Positions 42,073 to 50,323 of a DNA stretch of 64,000 bases are shown here, in pieces (position 1 is the stretch's first letter; every line of letters starts with the position of its first letter). The DNA lies in assembly GCF_040829825.1 (NCBI RefSeq), contig NZ_JBFOLH010000024.1, one strand, 5' to 3'. This DNA comes from Leadbetterella sp040829825. GTDB taxonomy: Bacteria > Bacteroidota > Bacteroidia > Cytophagales > Spirosomataceae. The translations under genes were made by a program, and so were the position numbers. Below the pieces are notes generated by a model. The model was given only the letters and a program-made list of their open reading frames with translations, had not been told where the DNA came from and ran no database searches.

Positions 42073-43044
42073 ATGAAGGTATTAAAAGTTTCAGGCCTGC
42101 TCATCGGAATTATTATCCTGCTGGGCTTAGGCGGCGGCCTCTATGTCTATTATGCATTGCCCGATGTGGGCGATGTGCCGGAGATCAGGGTGAGCAGGGA
42201 TAGCACCAGTATTACAAGAGGAAAGTATTTAGCCAACCATGTGGCGGTGTGTATGGACTGCCACAGCCGGCGGGACTGGAGCCTGTTTAGCGGGCCTGTC
42301 CCGCCCGGCAGGGTAGGGGGCGGCGGAGAGCTGTTTGGCAGAGAAGCCGGCTTTCCCGGTACTATCTATTCCACCAACCTTACACCTTATCAATTGTCTT
42401 CCTGGACAGATGGGGAAATTTACCGTGCCGTAACATCGGGCGTTGGCAGGGAAGGACGGGCGTTGTTCCCCGTGATGGGCTATCACCGCTTCGGGCAGAT
42501 GGACAAGGCAGATGTGTACAGCATCATTGCCTACCTGCGCACATTACCCCCTGTAAAGAATGATGTGCCCGCGCCTGAGCTGGATTTCCCGGTCAGCCTG
42601 CTGAACAGATTATCTCCTGCACCGGCAGCCCACCAGGCGAGGCCGCCCGTGAGCGATGCGGTCGGGTACGGCGCCTACCTGGTGAATGCCGCCGGCTGTG
42701 TGGACTGCCATAGCATGCAGGAAAAAGGGCAGGTAGTGCCCGGCAGCGAGTTTGGCGGTGGTATGGAGTTTCGCCAGCGTGGTGGTATCATCCGTGCACC
42801 CAATATTACTATGGATCAGGAAACAGGAATAGGCGCATGGACGGCGGAGCTTTTTGTAAACCGGTTCAAAGCGTATACCGATAGCGCTTATCGTCCTGAA
42901 CCTTTGGCAAAAGAAGAACTCAATTCGCCCATGCCCTGGACCATGTATGCAGGTATGAGCAGGGAAGACCTGCAGGCCATCTATGCTTACCTGAAAACGG
43001 TAAAACCCAAAGCATCACCCATTCAAATCAGAAGTTATGAATAA
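42073..43044 (+). CDS. Diheme cytochrome c
   Basis: 323 aa. An N-terminal membrane anchor (VSGLLIGIIILLGLGGGLYV) is followed by two c-type heme motifs: CMDCH near residue 59 and CVDCH near residue 215. Later Met residues (MEFRQRG, AGMSRE) may be axial ligands. Resembles membrane-anchored cytochromes that accept electrons from periplasmic dehydrogenases. No dehydrogenase gene is adjacent. The next gene starts 8 bases before its stop. Confidence 0.88.
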   Translation: MKVLKVSGLLIGIIILLGLGGGLYVYYALPDVGDVPEIRVSRDSTSITRGKYLANHVAVCMDCHSRRDWSLFSGPVPPGRVGGGGELFGREAGFPGTIYSTNLTPYQLSSWTDGEIYRAVTSGVGREGRALFPVMGYHRFGQMDKADVYSIIAYLRTLPPVKNDVPAPELDFPVSLLNRLSPAPAAHQARPPVSDAVGYGAYLVNAAGCVDCHSMQEKGQVVPGSEFGGGMEFRQRGGIIRAPNITMDQETGIGAWTAELFVNRFKAYTDSAYRPEPLAKEELNSPMPWTMYAGMSREDLQAIYAYLKTVKPKASPIQIRSYE

Positions 43045-44176
43045 TCATCCGTCATTCTGGCTCCGGTTAAGGAGTTTCCTCGTATCCTCCTGCTTTTTTG
43101 TTGACCGCGGGTACGGCCAGCAATCCGGTGCGGCCATTTCCTCAGAAAACAGACAGCACCGCTATACCGGCAAATGGCAGGGCTATATCGGAAAGGTGGT
43201 TTCGCGCGGTAGCTTATTTATAGCAGCCTTATTATTTATGGGGTGCTCCAAAGATTCAGACAAAGGGCCTGCGCAGGGATGGGGAGAGCAACCGGCACTG
43301 CCTGTGGTAGAGGGACAGGCAGATTTTTCGTTGTCAGGCAATCAGTACTATGTCAATGTGATGGGAAACACCCTGCCGAGAATGCCGGTTTTCCCTTCCT
43401 TATCTGCCAAAAGCGGCATAGCCAGGGGGTATGTGGCCGATTTACACGGCAAGCCTTTAAAAGGGGCACATATTGGAGTTTCCTCATCACTCACCGGAGG
43501 GTTTTATTCCAGCGGAAGCGGGCTTACTGACGAGAACGGCTATTACGAGTTTACCATTCCCACGGGCGCGGCTTATTTCTTTGGCACAGCCGTTACGGTA
43601 ACGTATAATGACACCCCGGCGGTGATGGCGCTGTATCCTGTGGGCGGCACTGCCTATTTCCCCTCCGGTAGCGGCGTGGTCAAAAACTTTGTGCTGCTAT
43701 CGTATGGTCCGGCCAACCCGGATGAGGTGGTGCAGCAACCGAATAATGAAAGCAATTATTATGGCGGGGCGCTATCGTTCAATTTCAATATTAATTATGC
43801 CGGAGACCGCCCGATTCCGGAATACCTGCCTGAAAACGGGGTTATTGAGATTGAGCTGATCCCCGTGGGGACCGGGCTTTACGGAGAAACGAAATCGTTT
43901 AAGATCACGAAACAAATCGGCAATATGAACACATTTAATGTGCATAACATCCCGGTAGGGAAATATACCCTCAATGCCCGGATGAGTGACGGGCGTAAGC
44001 TAAAAATGAGGGCTATAGGAACCAAAGCCAATGTATATGAGCATCTCGGGCTTAAGCCGGATAATGCGGTGGGCACAGCTACGGTAACCTTCACGCCCAA
44101 TCATCAATATACGCCGGTAATGGTGCCCTCTTTTAAAAGTAACTGGGACGCCCTGGAGATAGGTTTGAAATTATAG
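43037..44176 (+). CDS. Carboxypeptidase-regulatory-like lipoprotein
   Basis: 379 aa as the longest frame. A lipobox (LLFMGCSKDS) lies only near residue 69, so a GTG at 43196, giving a normal lipoprotein signal peptide, is the likelier start; the ATG at 43037 overlaps the cytochrome gene. The mature protein has a CarboxypepD_reg-like beta-sandwich (GYVADLHGKPLKGAHIGVSS, GLTDENGYYEFTIP). It is paralogous to 45997-46746, sharing the IPVGKYTLNARM type of strand. Probably an outer-membrane-anchored binding protein; ligand unknown. Confidence 0.7.
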   Translation: MNNHPSFWLRLRSFLVSSCFFVDRGYGQQSGAAISSENRQHRYTGKWQGYIGKVVSRGSLFIAALLFMGCSKDSDKGPAQGWGEQPALPVVEGQADFSLSGNQYYVNVMGNTLPRMPVFPSLSAKSGIARGYVADLHGKPLKGAHIGVSSSLTGGFYSSGSGLTDENGYYEFTIPTGAAYFFGTAVTVTYNDTPAVMALYPVGGTAYFPSGSGVVKNFVLLSYGPANPDEVVQQPNNESNYYGGALSFNFNINYAGDRPIPEYLPENGVIEIELIPVGTGLYGETKSFKITKQIGNMNTFNVHNIPVGKYTLNARMSDGRKLKMRAIGTKANVYEHLGLKPDNAVGTATVTFTPNHQYTPVMVPSFKSNWDALEIGLKL

Positions 44177-44199
44177 GCATCTATTAACAAAGCATCATT

Positions 44200-45468
44200 A
44201 TGAATTTTCAAAAACGCTTCCTGAAACGTTTTCTTTTAGCAGGGCTTATGGCTTCGGGTATCTCCTGTGAAAAAAGCGATACGGATATACCCGGAAAACC
44301 TTCCGAACCTGTAATAACCCCGCCCGGCCAGCTGATGGGCACCCCTACGAAAGCTACCATAGGCGCGGAGGGGGGCGCTCTTGCCATGCCCGATCAGTAC
44401 ATTTCCGTACGGGTGCCCGCTGGAGCGGTGGACGCGAATACCGAATTTTCCATACAGGAGGTAACGCCGAACGCAGCCGTAAGCACGGGCCGCCTTTTCA
44501 GGGTATTGCCGGAAGGTATTACGCTGAAAAAACCGGTGGAGATTACCTTTCGTTATACCGAAGCCGATATTGCCGGCAGTAGCGAAGATTATCTCTACCC
44601 CTGCTATCAAAGCAGCGACGGGCGGTGGCACAAAGTAATGGACTGTACATTGGATAAAAAGAACAAGACCTTAAAAGCGACTACCACCCATTTCAGTGAC
44701 TGGAGTTGGTATAGAGAGATCGAAATTCACTCTCCGAAAAATGAGATAGGATCGGAAGAAGAAGTGGAACTGGAAGTGAATGCAATGGATGCTTACCGGC
44801 AAAGTGCACAGGGTGAAGATTTGGTATTAACCGGCAGACCCCTGACTACCGATAAAATCGTAGGGTGGAAAGTGGTATCCGGTGGGGGAACTATTTCAGG
44901 TGGGAAAAGCCCGAAAATTAAATATACGGCACCGGCCACAGACAGTAAGATGGAGGTGATCATAGAAGTTACCGTAAAAAATGTGATAAGCCAGTCCCAC
45001 CCTGACCGCCCGGGAAACGGCGGGTTGTCTATTGTAAGAAAAACGCTGACCATTTTGCCTGAAGAATATGTAATCTGGACCATAGGCGGTAAAAAATACT
45101 CGGCTAAGTTTTTTGCCTTAAGTGTATTTGACGGTCGTGCTATTATGACAGCCACAGCAGTGGAAAGTGAAATAGGTTTTCATACGAACGGGACAAAACT
45201 GGGCAGATATAGTTTTGGCAAGCGGGATGACCCCAGAACATCCACCTTCAGCGGTTCGGATAATTTGGTAAGTTATCATAGTGATTATACGGAGTGTGAT
45301 ACTTATGAAAAGGTAATTGGGGAAGGCGCTGTGGTTTTTGAAATCTTCGGTGAAAGTGGCGGGGGAATCGTGCAGGGCACTTTTGAGGGAACGCTGTATA
45401 ATATAAAAAAATGTGATGTTACCGCCCGGCACGTCATCGGCTCTTTCCGGGTAAGGAGGACGTATTGA
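44200..45468 (+). CDS. ZU5-like domain lipoprotein
   Basis: 422 aa, lipobox ASGISCEK (Cys near 24). Residues 45-160 match a ZU5-like beta fold (IGAEGGALAMPDQYISVRVP, RVLPEGITLKKPVEITFRYT, LKATTTHFSDWSWY). The remainder contains an Ig-like segment and a C-terminal DUF6759-like or unknown beta domain. Likely surface or periplasmic. 24 bases after the previous lipoprotein gene. Confidence 0.7.
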   Translation: MNFQKRFLKRFLLAGLMASGISCEKSDTDIPGKPSEPVITPPGQLMGTPTKATIGAEGGALAMPDQYISVRVPAGAVDANTEFSIQEVTPNAAVSTGRLFRVLPEGITLKKPVEITFRYTEADIAGSSEDYLYPCYQSSDGRWHKVMDCTLDKKNKTLKATTTHFSDWSWYREIEIHSPKNEIGSEEEVELEVNAMDAYRQSAQGEDLVLTGRPLTTDKIVGWKVVSGGGTISGGKSPKIKYTAPATDSKMEVIIEVTVKNVISQSHPDRPGNGGLSIVRKTLTILPEEYVIWTIGGKKYSAKFFALSVFDGRAIMTATAVESEIGFHTNGTKLGRYSFGKRDDPRTSTFSGSDNLVSYHSDYTECDTYEKVIGEGAVVFEIFGESGGGIVQGTFEGTLYNIKKCDVTARHVIGSFRVRRTY

Positions 45469-45491
45469 ACATAATTAAACAGGAATAGATC

Positions 45492-45935
45492 ATGAAACCT
45501 ATCTCAATCATCTGCCTGTGCCTGCTGGCAACCGGCTGCCGCCCGACTTTTAAAAGCAGCAATACCGAAAATTTAAAGCAGGAATTGAACGCGGCTGAGC
45601 GGGCATTTTCTGATGCTTCTGCGCAAAAAGGGTTTTATCCGGCCATGCTGGATGTGGCTGCGGATGATATTGCCCTGTTTAATAGCGGCGATACGGTGTT
45701 ACGCGGAATGGCTTTTATCAAAGAAAACATACGTAAATATCCTGACGACAAAAAATCGACCCTCACCTGGAAAGCCGAAAAAATAGATGTGGCGGCCAGC
45801 GGGGATTTGGGCTATACCTACGGATGGTATATCCTAACCGTAAAAGACAGCCTGGGAAGGGATAAAATATCCAAAGGGCTTTATAATTCCGTTTGGAAAA
45901 AAATAAACGGGGTGTGGAAGCTGGTGATGGACTGA
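45492..45935 (+). CDS. NTF2-like (DUF4440/SnoaL-type) lipoprotein
   Basis: 147 aa, lipobox LLATGCRP (Cys near 15). The rest is an NTF2-like cone: LNAAERAFSDASAQKGFYPA, GMAFIKENIRKYPDD, DLGYTYGWYILT, WKKINGVWKLVMD. Such proteins act as small-molecule binding or isomerase-like folds; the role here is unknown. It starts 24 bases after the ZU5-like gene. Confidence 0.8.
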   Translation: MKPISIICLCLLATGCRPTFKSSNTENLKQELNAAERAFSDASAQKGFYPAMLDVAADDIALFNSGDTVLRGMAFIKENIRKYPDDKKSTLTWKAEKIDVAASGDLGYTYGWYILTVKDSLGRDKISKGLYNSVWKKINGVWKLVMD

Positions 45936-45996
45936 GGTTTTTTGAAACCTTATTAGGTCATGGGGATTGGTTTGAAAATATAAAAATAATAAAGAA

Positions 45997-46746
45997 ATGA
46001 AAAAAGAAATTCAAAATACGTTATGGGCGTTGAGTATAGCCATAGCTTTTACGGCATGTTCTAAAGAAAGCACTAATGAGCCTAATGGCGTAGAAGGCTA
46101 TGCTACCGGTAAAGTAGTTGACGGGCGGGGTAATCCGATTGGCGGAGCAAAAATTTTGCTGGACAATACAGTATATTATGCCACATACATCAATGGTTCG
46201 ACGAATGAGGATGGTACATACAAAGTGAAAGTGGAGAGGGGGTCCTGGATCACATTTGCCTATGTGGATAAAGCATATAACGGGCGGATTTACAATATGG
46301 AGCTGTTCCCTGACAAAACGGATGCTTATACGCAAGAGGGTGCTGTGCGCAATTTTACATGGAAAATAGAAGGGCGTATGCCGTGGGAAGCAGAAGACTA
46401 TTATGGCGCTTCTATAGAACTGAGCAGTGACATTTATTTTAATGACGATATAGAGGATGTGGAATTGGTATTAACACCTAAAGGGCCGCTGATCGATGGC
46501 TCTGAAGGACGTGTGCTGACTTTGCACTATGGTGACGGGAAATGGAATCAGCGTTATTTGCTTCGGGATATTCCTATTGGCCGTTACATGGTGAAGGCTA
46601 CGCTCAAAAAGAATAACCAGAGCAGGCCGTTAAAGATACAGGATTGGTACAATCCGGGTAACGCGATGTCGGAATTTCAATTAGATTTTCAACCCAAGTC
46701 TGACCATACCATCCGTATTTCGGCATCACTGATTATAGGCAATTAG
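45997..46746 (+). CDS. Carboxypeptidase-regulatory-like lipoprotein
   Basis: 249 aa, lipobox AIAFTACSKE (Cys near 22). CarboxypepD_reg-like fold: GYATGKVVDGRGNPIGGAKI, STNEDGTYKVKVERGSW. The second half (IPIGRYMVKATLKKN, FQPKSDHTIRIS) parallels the lipoprotein at 43037-44176, so the two are paralogues in one cluster. Its last 4 bases overlap the end of the converging FMN reductase gene. Confidence 0.7.
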   Translation: MKKEIQNTLWALSIAIAFTACSKESTNEPNGVEGYATGKVVDGRGNPIGGAKILLDNTVYYATYINGSTNEDGTYKVKVERGSWITFAYVDKAYNGRIYNMELFPDKTDAYTQEGAVRNFTWKIEGRMPWEAEDYYGASIELSSDIYFNDDIEDVELVLTPKGPLIDGSEGRVLTLHYGDGKWNQRYLLRDIPIGRYMVKATLKKNNQSRPLKIQDWYNPGNAMSEFQLDFQPKSDHTIRISASLIIGN

Positions 46747-47291
46747 ATCATGGCGTTTTTACAAACGCTATGTATCAGTTGCTTAAATGCGCCAATAAAT
46801 TTAACGAGGCTGTATTTTGTTTTGCTGTCGGTTATGTCGCCTTGTTCGTTAATTTTTCCTTTAATGCCCTGAATGAGCAGCGTGGTGTCAGGCGTGAATT
46901 CTGCCATAAGTGTTTTCATGATTAGCTGTAATTCTTCATGTCCCTTCTCTCCATTCGCTGAGGCGGTGATAAGACCTGTGAGCTTGCCTGCAAATACGGT
47001 TGTTGAAACGCACCATTCCATAGCGTTTTTAAGCCCGCTTGGAATACTGAAAACATACTCAGGGGTACAGATCACAACCCCGTCTGCCGTGTCAATGTTA
47101 TGCCTGAATTCTGAAATTACTTTTGGCGTATCCTTAACGGCAAGTTCAGGATCAAAATGAGGCAGTGTTTTTAAGTCATTGAAAACCGTCAGACTAAAAA
47201 TATCTTTTGTCATGTCAGCAAATTTTTCAATTAGTTTCTGGTTGGAAGAATTCCTGGATGCACTACCGTTTATTACAAATATTTTTTTCAT
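46743..47291 (-). CDS. NADPH-dependent FMN reductase
   Basis: 182 aa flavodoxin-like fold: INGSASRNSSNQKLIEKFA (FMN phosphate loop), VICTPEYVFSIPSGLKNAMEW (family hallmark), TASANGEKGHEEL. Cytoplasmic FMN or quinone reductase/azoreductase-like. Convergent with the lipoprotein cluster; the decayed hydrolase gene lies upstream on the same strand. Confidence 0.9.
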   Translation of the reverse strand: MKKIFVINGSASRNSSNQKLIEKFADMTKDIFSLTVFNDLKTLPHFDPELAVKDTPKVISEFRHNIDTADGVVICTPEYVFSIPSGLKNAMEWCVSTTVFAGKLTGLITASANGEKGHEELQLIMKTLMAEFTPDTTLLIQGIKGKINEQGDITDSKTKYSLVKFIGAFKQLIHSVCKNAMI

Positions 47292-47348
47292 TTTCAGGCG
47301 GCAGATAAGGTTAAAATGTCATCCCGTAGGGAAACAAATCTACAGAGA

Positions 47349-47840
47349 TTACTGAACACTTTTTATAATTGCATCTATTTCTCTTTGCATTTGCCTGCGC
47401 ATACCTGCATTTCTAACCGAGAAATGATCGGCTCCCGGTACGGTAATCACTTTAACCCTGTTTTTCAGTATTGGCCTTATAAGCATTCGTCAATTGCCGA
47501 CCGCTAATTTTCTTTCAGAAATATTGGTTTCTGAAATGGCAACCATCCTGTTATACCCGTCTGCCAGCTCGTGAATTTTTTTGTTTAAAAAGTTGGCGGA
47601 TTCTGATAAAGTAATGGTTTTTTCAGGGGTCTAATGATTAACCGGTATCGAAAAGGCCGCTTCATTTTCAAAAGCACTATTATCGAAATGTTGTACAGTA
47701 TCACTCAAAGTGTACACGAAAGGTTACCGGTACAGGGCCCTTTTAAGTCAGGTGACAGGTGTACATGAATGGTAAGCTGTGCACTGGCGCTAACGGAAAA
47801 TACTCCGATGAATACTATTAAAAAAAATAATTTTCTCATG
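47349..47840 (-). pseudogene. Decayed secreted alpha/beta hydrolase gene
   Basis: ATG at 47840 starts a clean signal peptide (LIVFIGVFSVSASAQ), but the frame stops after about 44 codons. Further pieces appear in shifting frames: FENEAAFSIPVNH, then TITLSESANFLNKKIHELAD, AISETNISE, then VKVITVPGADHF with the catalytic-His-like GADHF near 47430, and a stop at 47349. The order fits an alpha/beta hydrolase C-terminal half that has lost its core and gained stops and shifts. Confidence 0.55.
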
Positions 47841-47865
47841 GCTGTAAAATTCAAAATGTTGTAAT

Positions 47866-48411
47866 CTACTGATTTTTGCAATACCGGTCCAACAGTTTTT
47901 TATGGAACCCTGAAATGCCGGCAATGAAGCTGAGCAATCCGAACAACGGTGCCATGAGCGCGCCCGTACCTGCAGGGTGCATATCACTTATTTTGGAAAC
48001 TACGGCCAGTGCCAGCAGGTTTCTGGGCATTCCTTTCCGGTCGGTTTTGCCATCGGCGGCCAGGCCGTATAAAATACGCAGGGCGTATTCGAACCCTTCC
48101 GAGCCGGGAACAATGACCGTGGTGAAAACTACGGGCAGAGAAGACTCGTTTGAAAAACGATGCGCCTGTCCTGCTTCTACCGTAAGTTTCTCTCCGGCGG
48201 CAAGAGAAATGGTTTTGTGCTTTAAACCGATGGTTAACTCACCTTCGGTAACCACAAAGGTTTCTGAGAAATTTTTATGATAGTGCGGGGGCGTGCCGCC
48301 ACCGGGCATTAAGGTGACCTGCAGGGTGGTGATGCGGCCATGGGTAGCCGCTGCTGTTTGCATAAAGGTTACCCTGTCTTTGATGATGGGGTTGATAATT
48401 GTCTGATCCAT
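47866..48411 (-). CDS. Cupin-domain protein
   Basis: 181 aa. Cupin motif 1 GGGTPPHYHKNFSETFVVTE supplies His and Glu ligands; motif 2 is AGQAHRFSN. The C-terminal half includes a hydrophobic stretch (ALMAPLFGLLSFIAGISGF), so it may be membrane-associated. Function unknown; often found with hydrolases. The decayed hydrolase gene follows 25 bases downstream. Confidence 0.82.
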   Translation of the reverse strand: MDQTIINPIIKDRVTFMQTAAATHGRITTLQVTLMPGGGTPPHYHKNFSETFVVTEGELTIGLKHKTISLAAGEKLTVEAGQAHRFSNESSLPVVFTTVIVPGSEGFEYALRILYGLAADGKTDRKGMPRNLLALAVVSKISDMHPAGTGALMAPLFGLLSFIAGISGFHKKLLDRYCKNQ

Positions 48412-48643
48412 AATACTATAGTATATTTTTTTTTTACTTGGAGCACAAATGTATTTTCGGGAAATCGTGCTTGCAAAACAAGGCGACAGACACCGTCATT
48501 GGAAGCTATACGACGGTTTTTGCAGATGAGTGCAAGGAAGTATAAAGCGGTGTAAAAGGGCGGATAAGAATACCGGCCTGGTTTTCAGCTGCAATCTGAT
48601 GAAGCAAATTAAGGCTGCAAAGGAGAAGAGGGTGTAGCGTGGT

Positions 48644-48970
48644 TCAGGATGACACGTCCGCATGACTTATTTCATTCCTGGCAAGGAGCTTACGGGAGCT
48701 TCTCCAGACCGCGTAGACGACCATCCCCAAAATAATCCAGTCTATCACGGCATTGGCCATGTAAATGCTTCTTATGCCATATATACGGGCCAGGGGGTAG
48801 GCAGTTCCCACGGCTGCCAGGGCAGTATTATCGATCAGATGGCCTACAAAAATGCCGTCAAGGAAGTTATTCGGCCCGTAAAGTACCATGGCCACCACAG
48901 CGGGCCAGGACATCTCCCTCATCACTTTGGGAAGCTTTCCGTTTAGTATAAATTGCCGGTTCATTGACAT
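48644..48970 (-). pseudogene. Internally deleted MATE-family transporter gene
   Basis: 108 residues. The first 60 (LPKVMREMSWPAVVAMVLYG, FLDGIFVGHLIDNTALAAVG) match the N-terminus of MATE efflux proteins, and the last 40 (NAVIDWIILGMVVYAVWR) match their C-terminal helix. The roughly 350 residues between are missing without loss of frame. This looks like a deletion that fused the two ends. It cannot transport as a 12-helix MATE protein. Divergent from the AraC-family gene at 49087, which may once have regulated it. Confidence 0.6.
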
Positions 48971-49003
48971 TAAAGTTTATTTATAATAATTCTAAATAAT
49001 TAT

Positions 49004-49011
49004 TAAATTTG
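49004..49011 (+). promoter_or_regulatory. -7 box upstream of the AraC-family gene
   Basis: TAAATTTG fits TAnnTTTG, 75 bases before the ATG, in the 116-base divergent intergenic region with the MATE remnant. No clear -33 box. Confidence 0.35.
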
Positions 49012-49086
49012 AGCAAAAATAGGGTGTTCCTTTATCCGGACAGGTATGCATAAATGTCCGCCAGAGGGATTTTTTGATATCAAACC

Positions 49087-50067
49087 ATGGTACTGAAGCT
49101 ATACGATACCGACATCTCCAATATGATCATGGAGAAAGAATACCCGGAGATTTTTTCTGTACAGGAGGGAGGTATAGAAGAAAGATCAGTTTGCATTGAT
49201 TTACCGTATGGGAAGGCCCGTTATAAAGAAATTTATTTTGAAGGCATCCATATCGGTTATGGAGATGCCAACCTGTCCGCCAGCGTAATTCTGAATTTTG
49301 AAAGTGATTTTGAAACCATAGAAATGCATTTTTCGCTGAAAGGCAGCAGCTCTTCTATCACTGATCAGTTTAAAAAAGGGTTTAACTTCTCCGGTAACCA
49401 GCACAATATCATTTATGCCAACTGCCTGAAAGGCGAGATGCTCTGGAGTTCTGAGGATTTCCAATTGCTTGAAATTAATCTTTCTCCCCGTTTTTTTACC
49501 AAATACTTACCGGATAATTCTCATTTTTTTAACCGGTTCAGAGAGATAATCAGGAATGGAGATTCCGGCGTTTTATCTAAAACCAATCACCTGATCAGTC
49601 TTCAGATGTATCAGGTTATCCGGGAGATCTTACAGTGTAACCGGAAAGGAATATTTAAAAGAATGTTTCTTGAAGCAAAAGTAATCGAGCTTCTGTTACT
49701 GCAGCTCGAGCAAATGAACACAGGAGAAAATAGCATCACCAGTCTGAAGAAAGCGGATGTGGACAAAATATATGCGGTGCGTGAATTCATTGTAAGCAAT
49801 ATGAATAAATCTTATTCCCTGATTGATCTCGCTCATCGTGTCGGAACCAATGAATTTGCATTAAAGAAAGGATTTAAGGAGCTTTTCGGCACCACGGTTT
49901 TCGGTTTCTGGCACGATGTCAAGATGGAGCAGGCCAGGAAACTGCTTGTTGATGATAACATGAATGTAGGTGAAGTATCCGATGCTGTCGGATACCAGAA
50001 TTCCCGGCATTTTTCATCTGCCTTTAAAAAGAAATTCGGGGTGCTGCCCAGGCAGGTGAGACGATAA
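49087..50067 (+). CDS. AraC-family transcriptional regulator
   Basis: 326 aa. The N-terminal 220 residues are an unrecognised ligand-binding-like domain. The C-terminal 100 residues hold the two AraC HTH motifs (SLIDLAHRVGTNEFALKKGF and MNVGEVSDAVGYQNSRHFSS, then FKKKFGVLPRQVRR). Divergent from the MATE remnant. It is followed by repeat R3 within 25 bases. Confidence 0.9.
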   Translation: MVLKLYDTDISNMIMEKEYPEIFSVQEGGIEERSVCIDLPYGKARYKEIYFEGIHIGYGDANLSASVILNFESDFETIEMHFSLKGSSSSITDQFKKGFNFSGNQHNIIYANCLKGEMLWSSEDFQLLEINLSPRFFTKYLPDNSHFFNRFREIIRNGDSGVLSKTNHLISLQMYQVIREILQCNRKGIFKRMFLEAKVIELLLLQLEQMNTGENSITSLKKADVDKIYAVREFIVSNMNKSYSLIDLAHRVGTNEFALKKGFKELFGTTVFGFWHDVKMEQARKLLVDDNMNVGEVSDAVGYQNSRHFSSAFKKKFGVLPRQVRR

Positions 50068-50088
50068 CCGTACAGATGCATCACACAG

Positions 50089-50155
50089 CCGGCTTGCAAG
50101 CTGCCTTAAATCCATCAGGAATAAGCTCGTAATTTGGACAGAGAAGGTCACACTT
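50089..50155. repeat. Partial third copy (R3) of the R1/R2 repeat
   Basis: Shares CTTGCAAGCTGCCTTAAATC, CATCAGGAATAAG and the degenerate AAGCTCGTAATTTGGACAG block with the right-hand part of R1 and R2. It is followed by a weak GCCC/GGGC hairpin (50166-50180) and a T tract. It lies outside the defence region, which suggests a dispersed repeat rather than a strict att site. Confidence 0.55.
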
Positions 50156-50253
50156 GACAGGAAAAGCCCGATTTTAGGGCATGTCCTTTTTTATTTTCCC
50201 GCAAATTGTTGTTCTGACCTAATTTTCATTGATTCTAAACAGTCAAATACATA

Positions 50254-50284
50254 TTGGGAAGTACACAGAAACTGTTTAAATTTG
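50254..50284 (+). promoter_or_regulatory. Promoter of the aconitase gene
   Basis: TTG (50254-50256), 20 bases, then TAAATTTG (50277-50284): a good match to the Bacteroidota -33/-7 pair, 40 bases upstream of the ATG. Confidence 0.6.
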
Positions 50285-50323
50285 TTTCTTAAGTTCTTGT
50301 AATCTATACAGAAACAAATAGTT

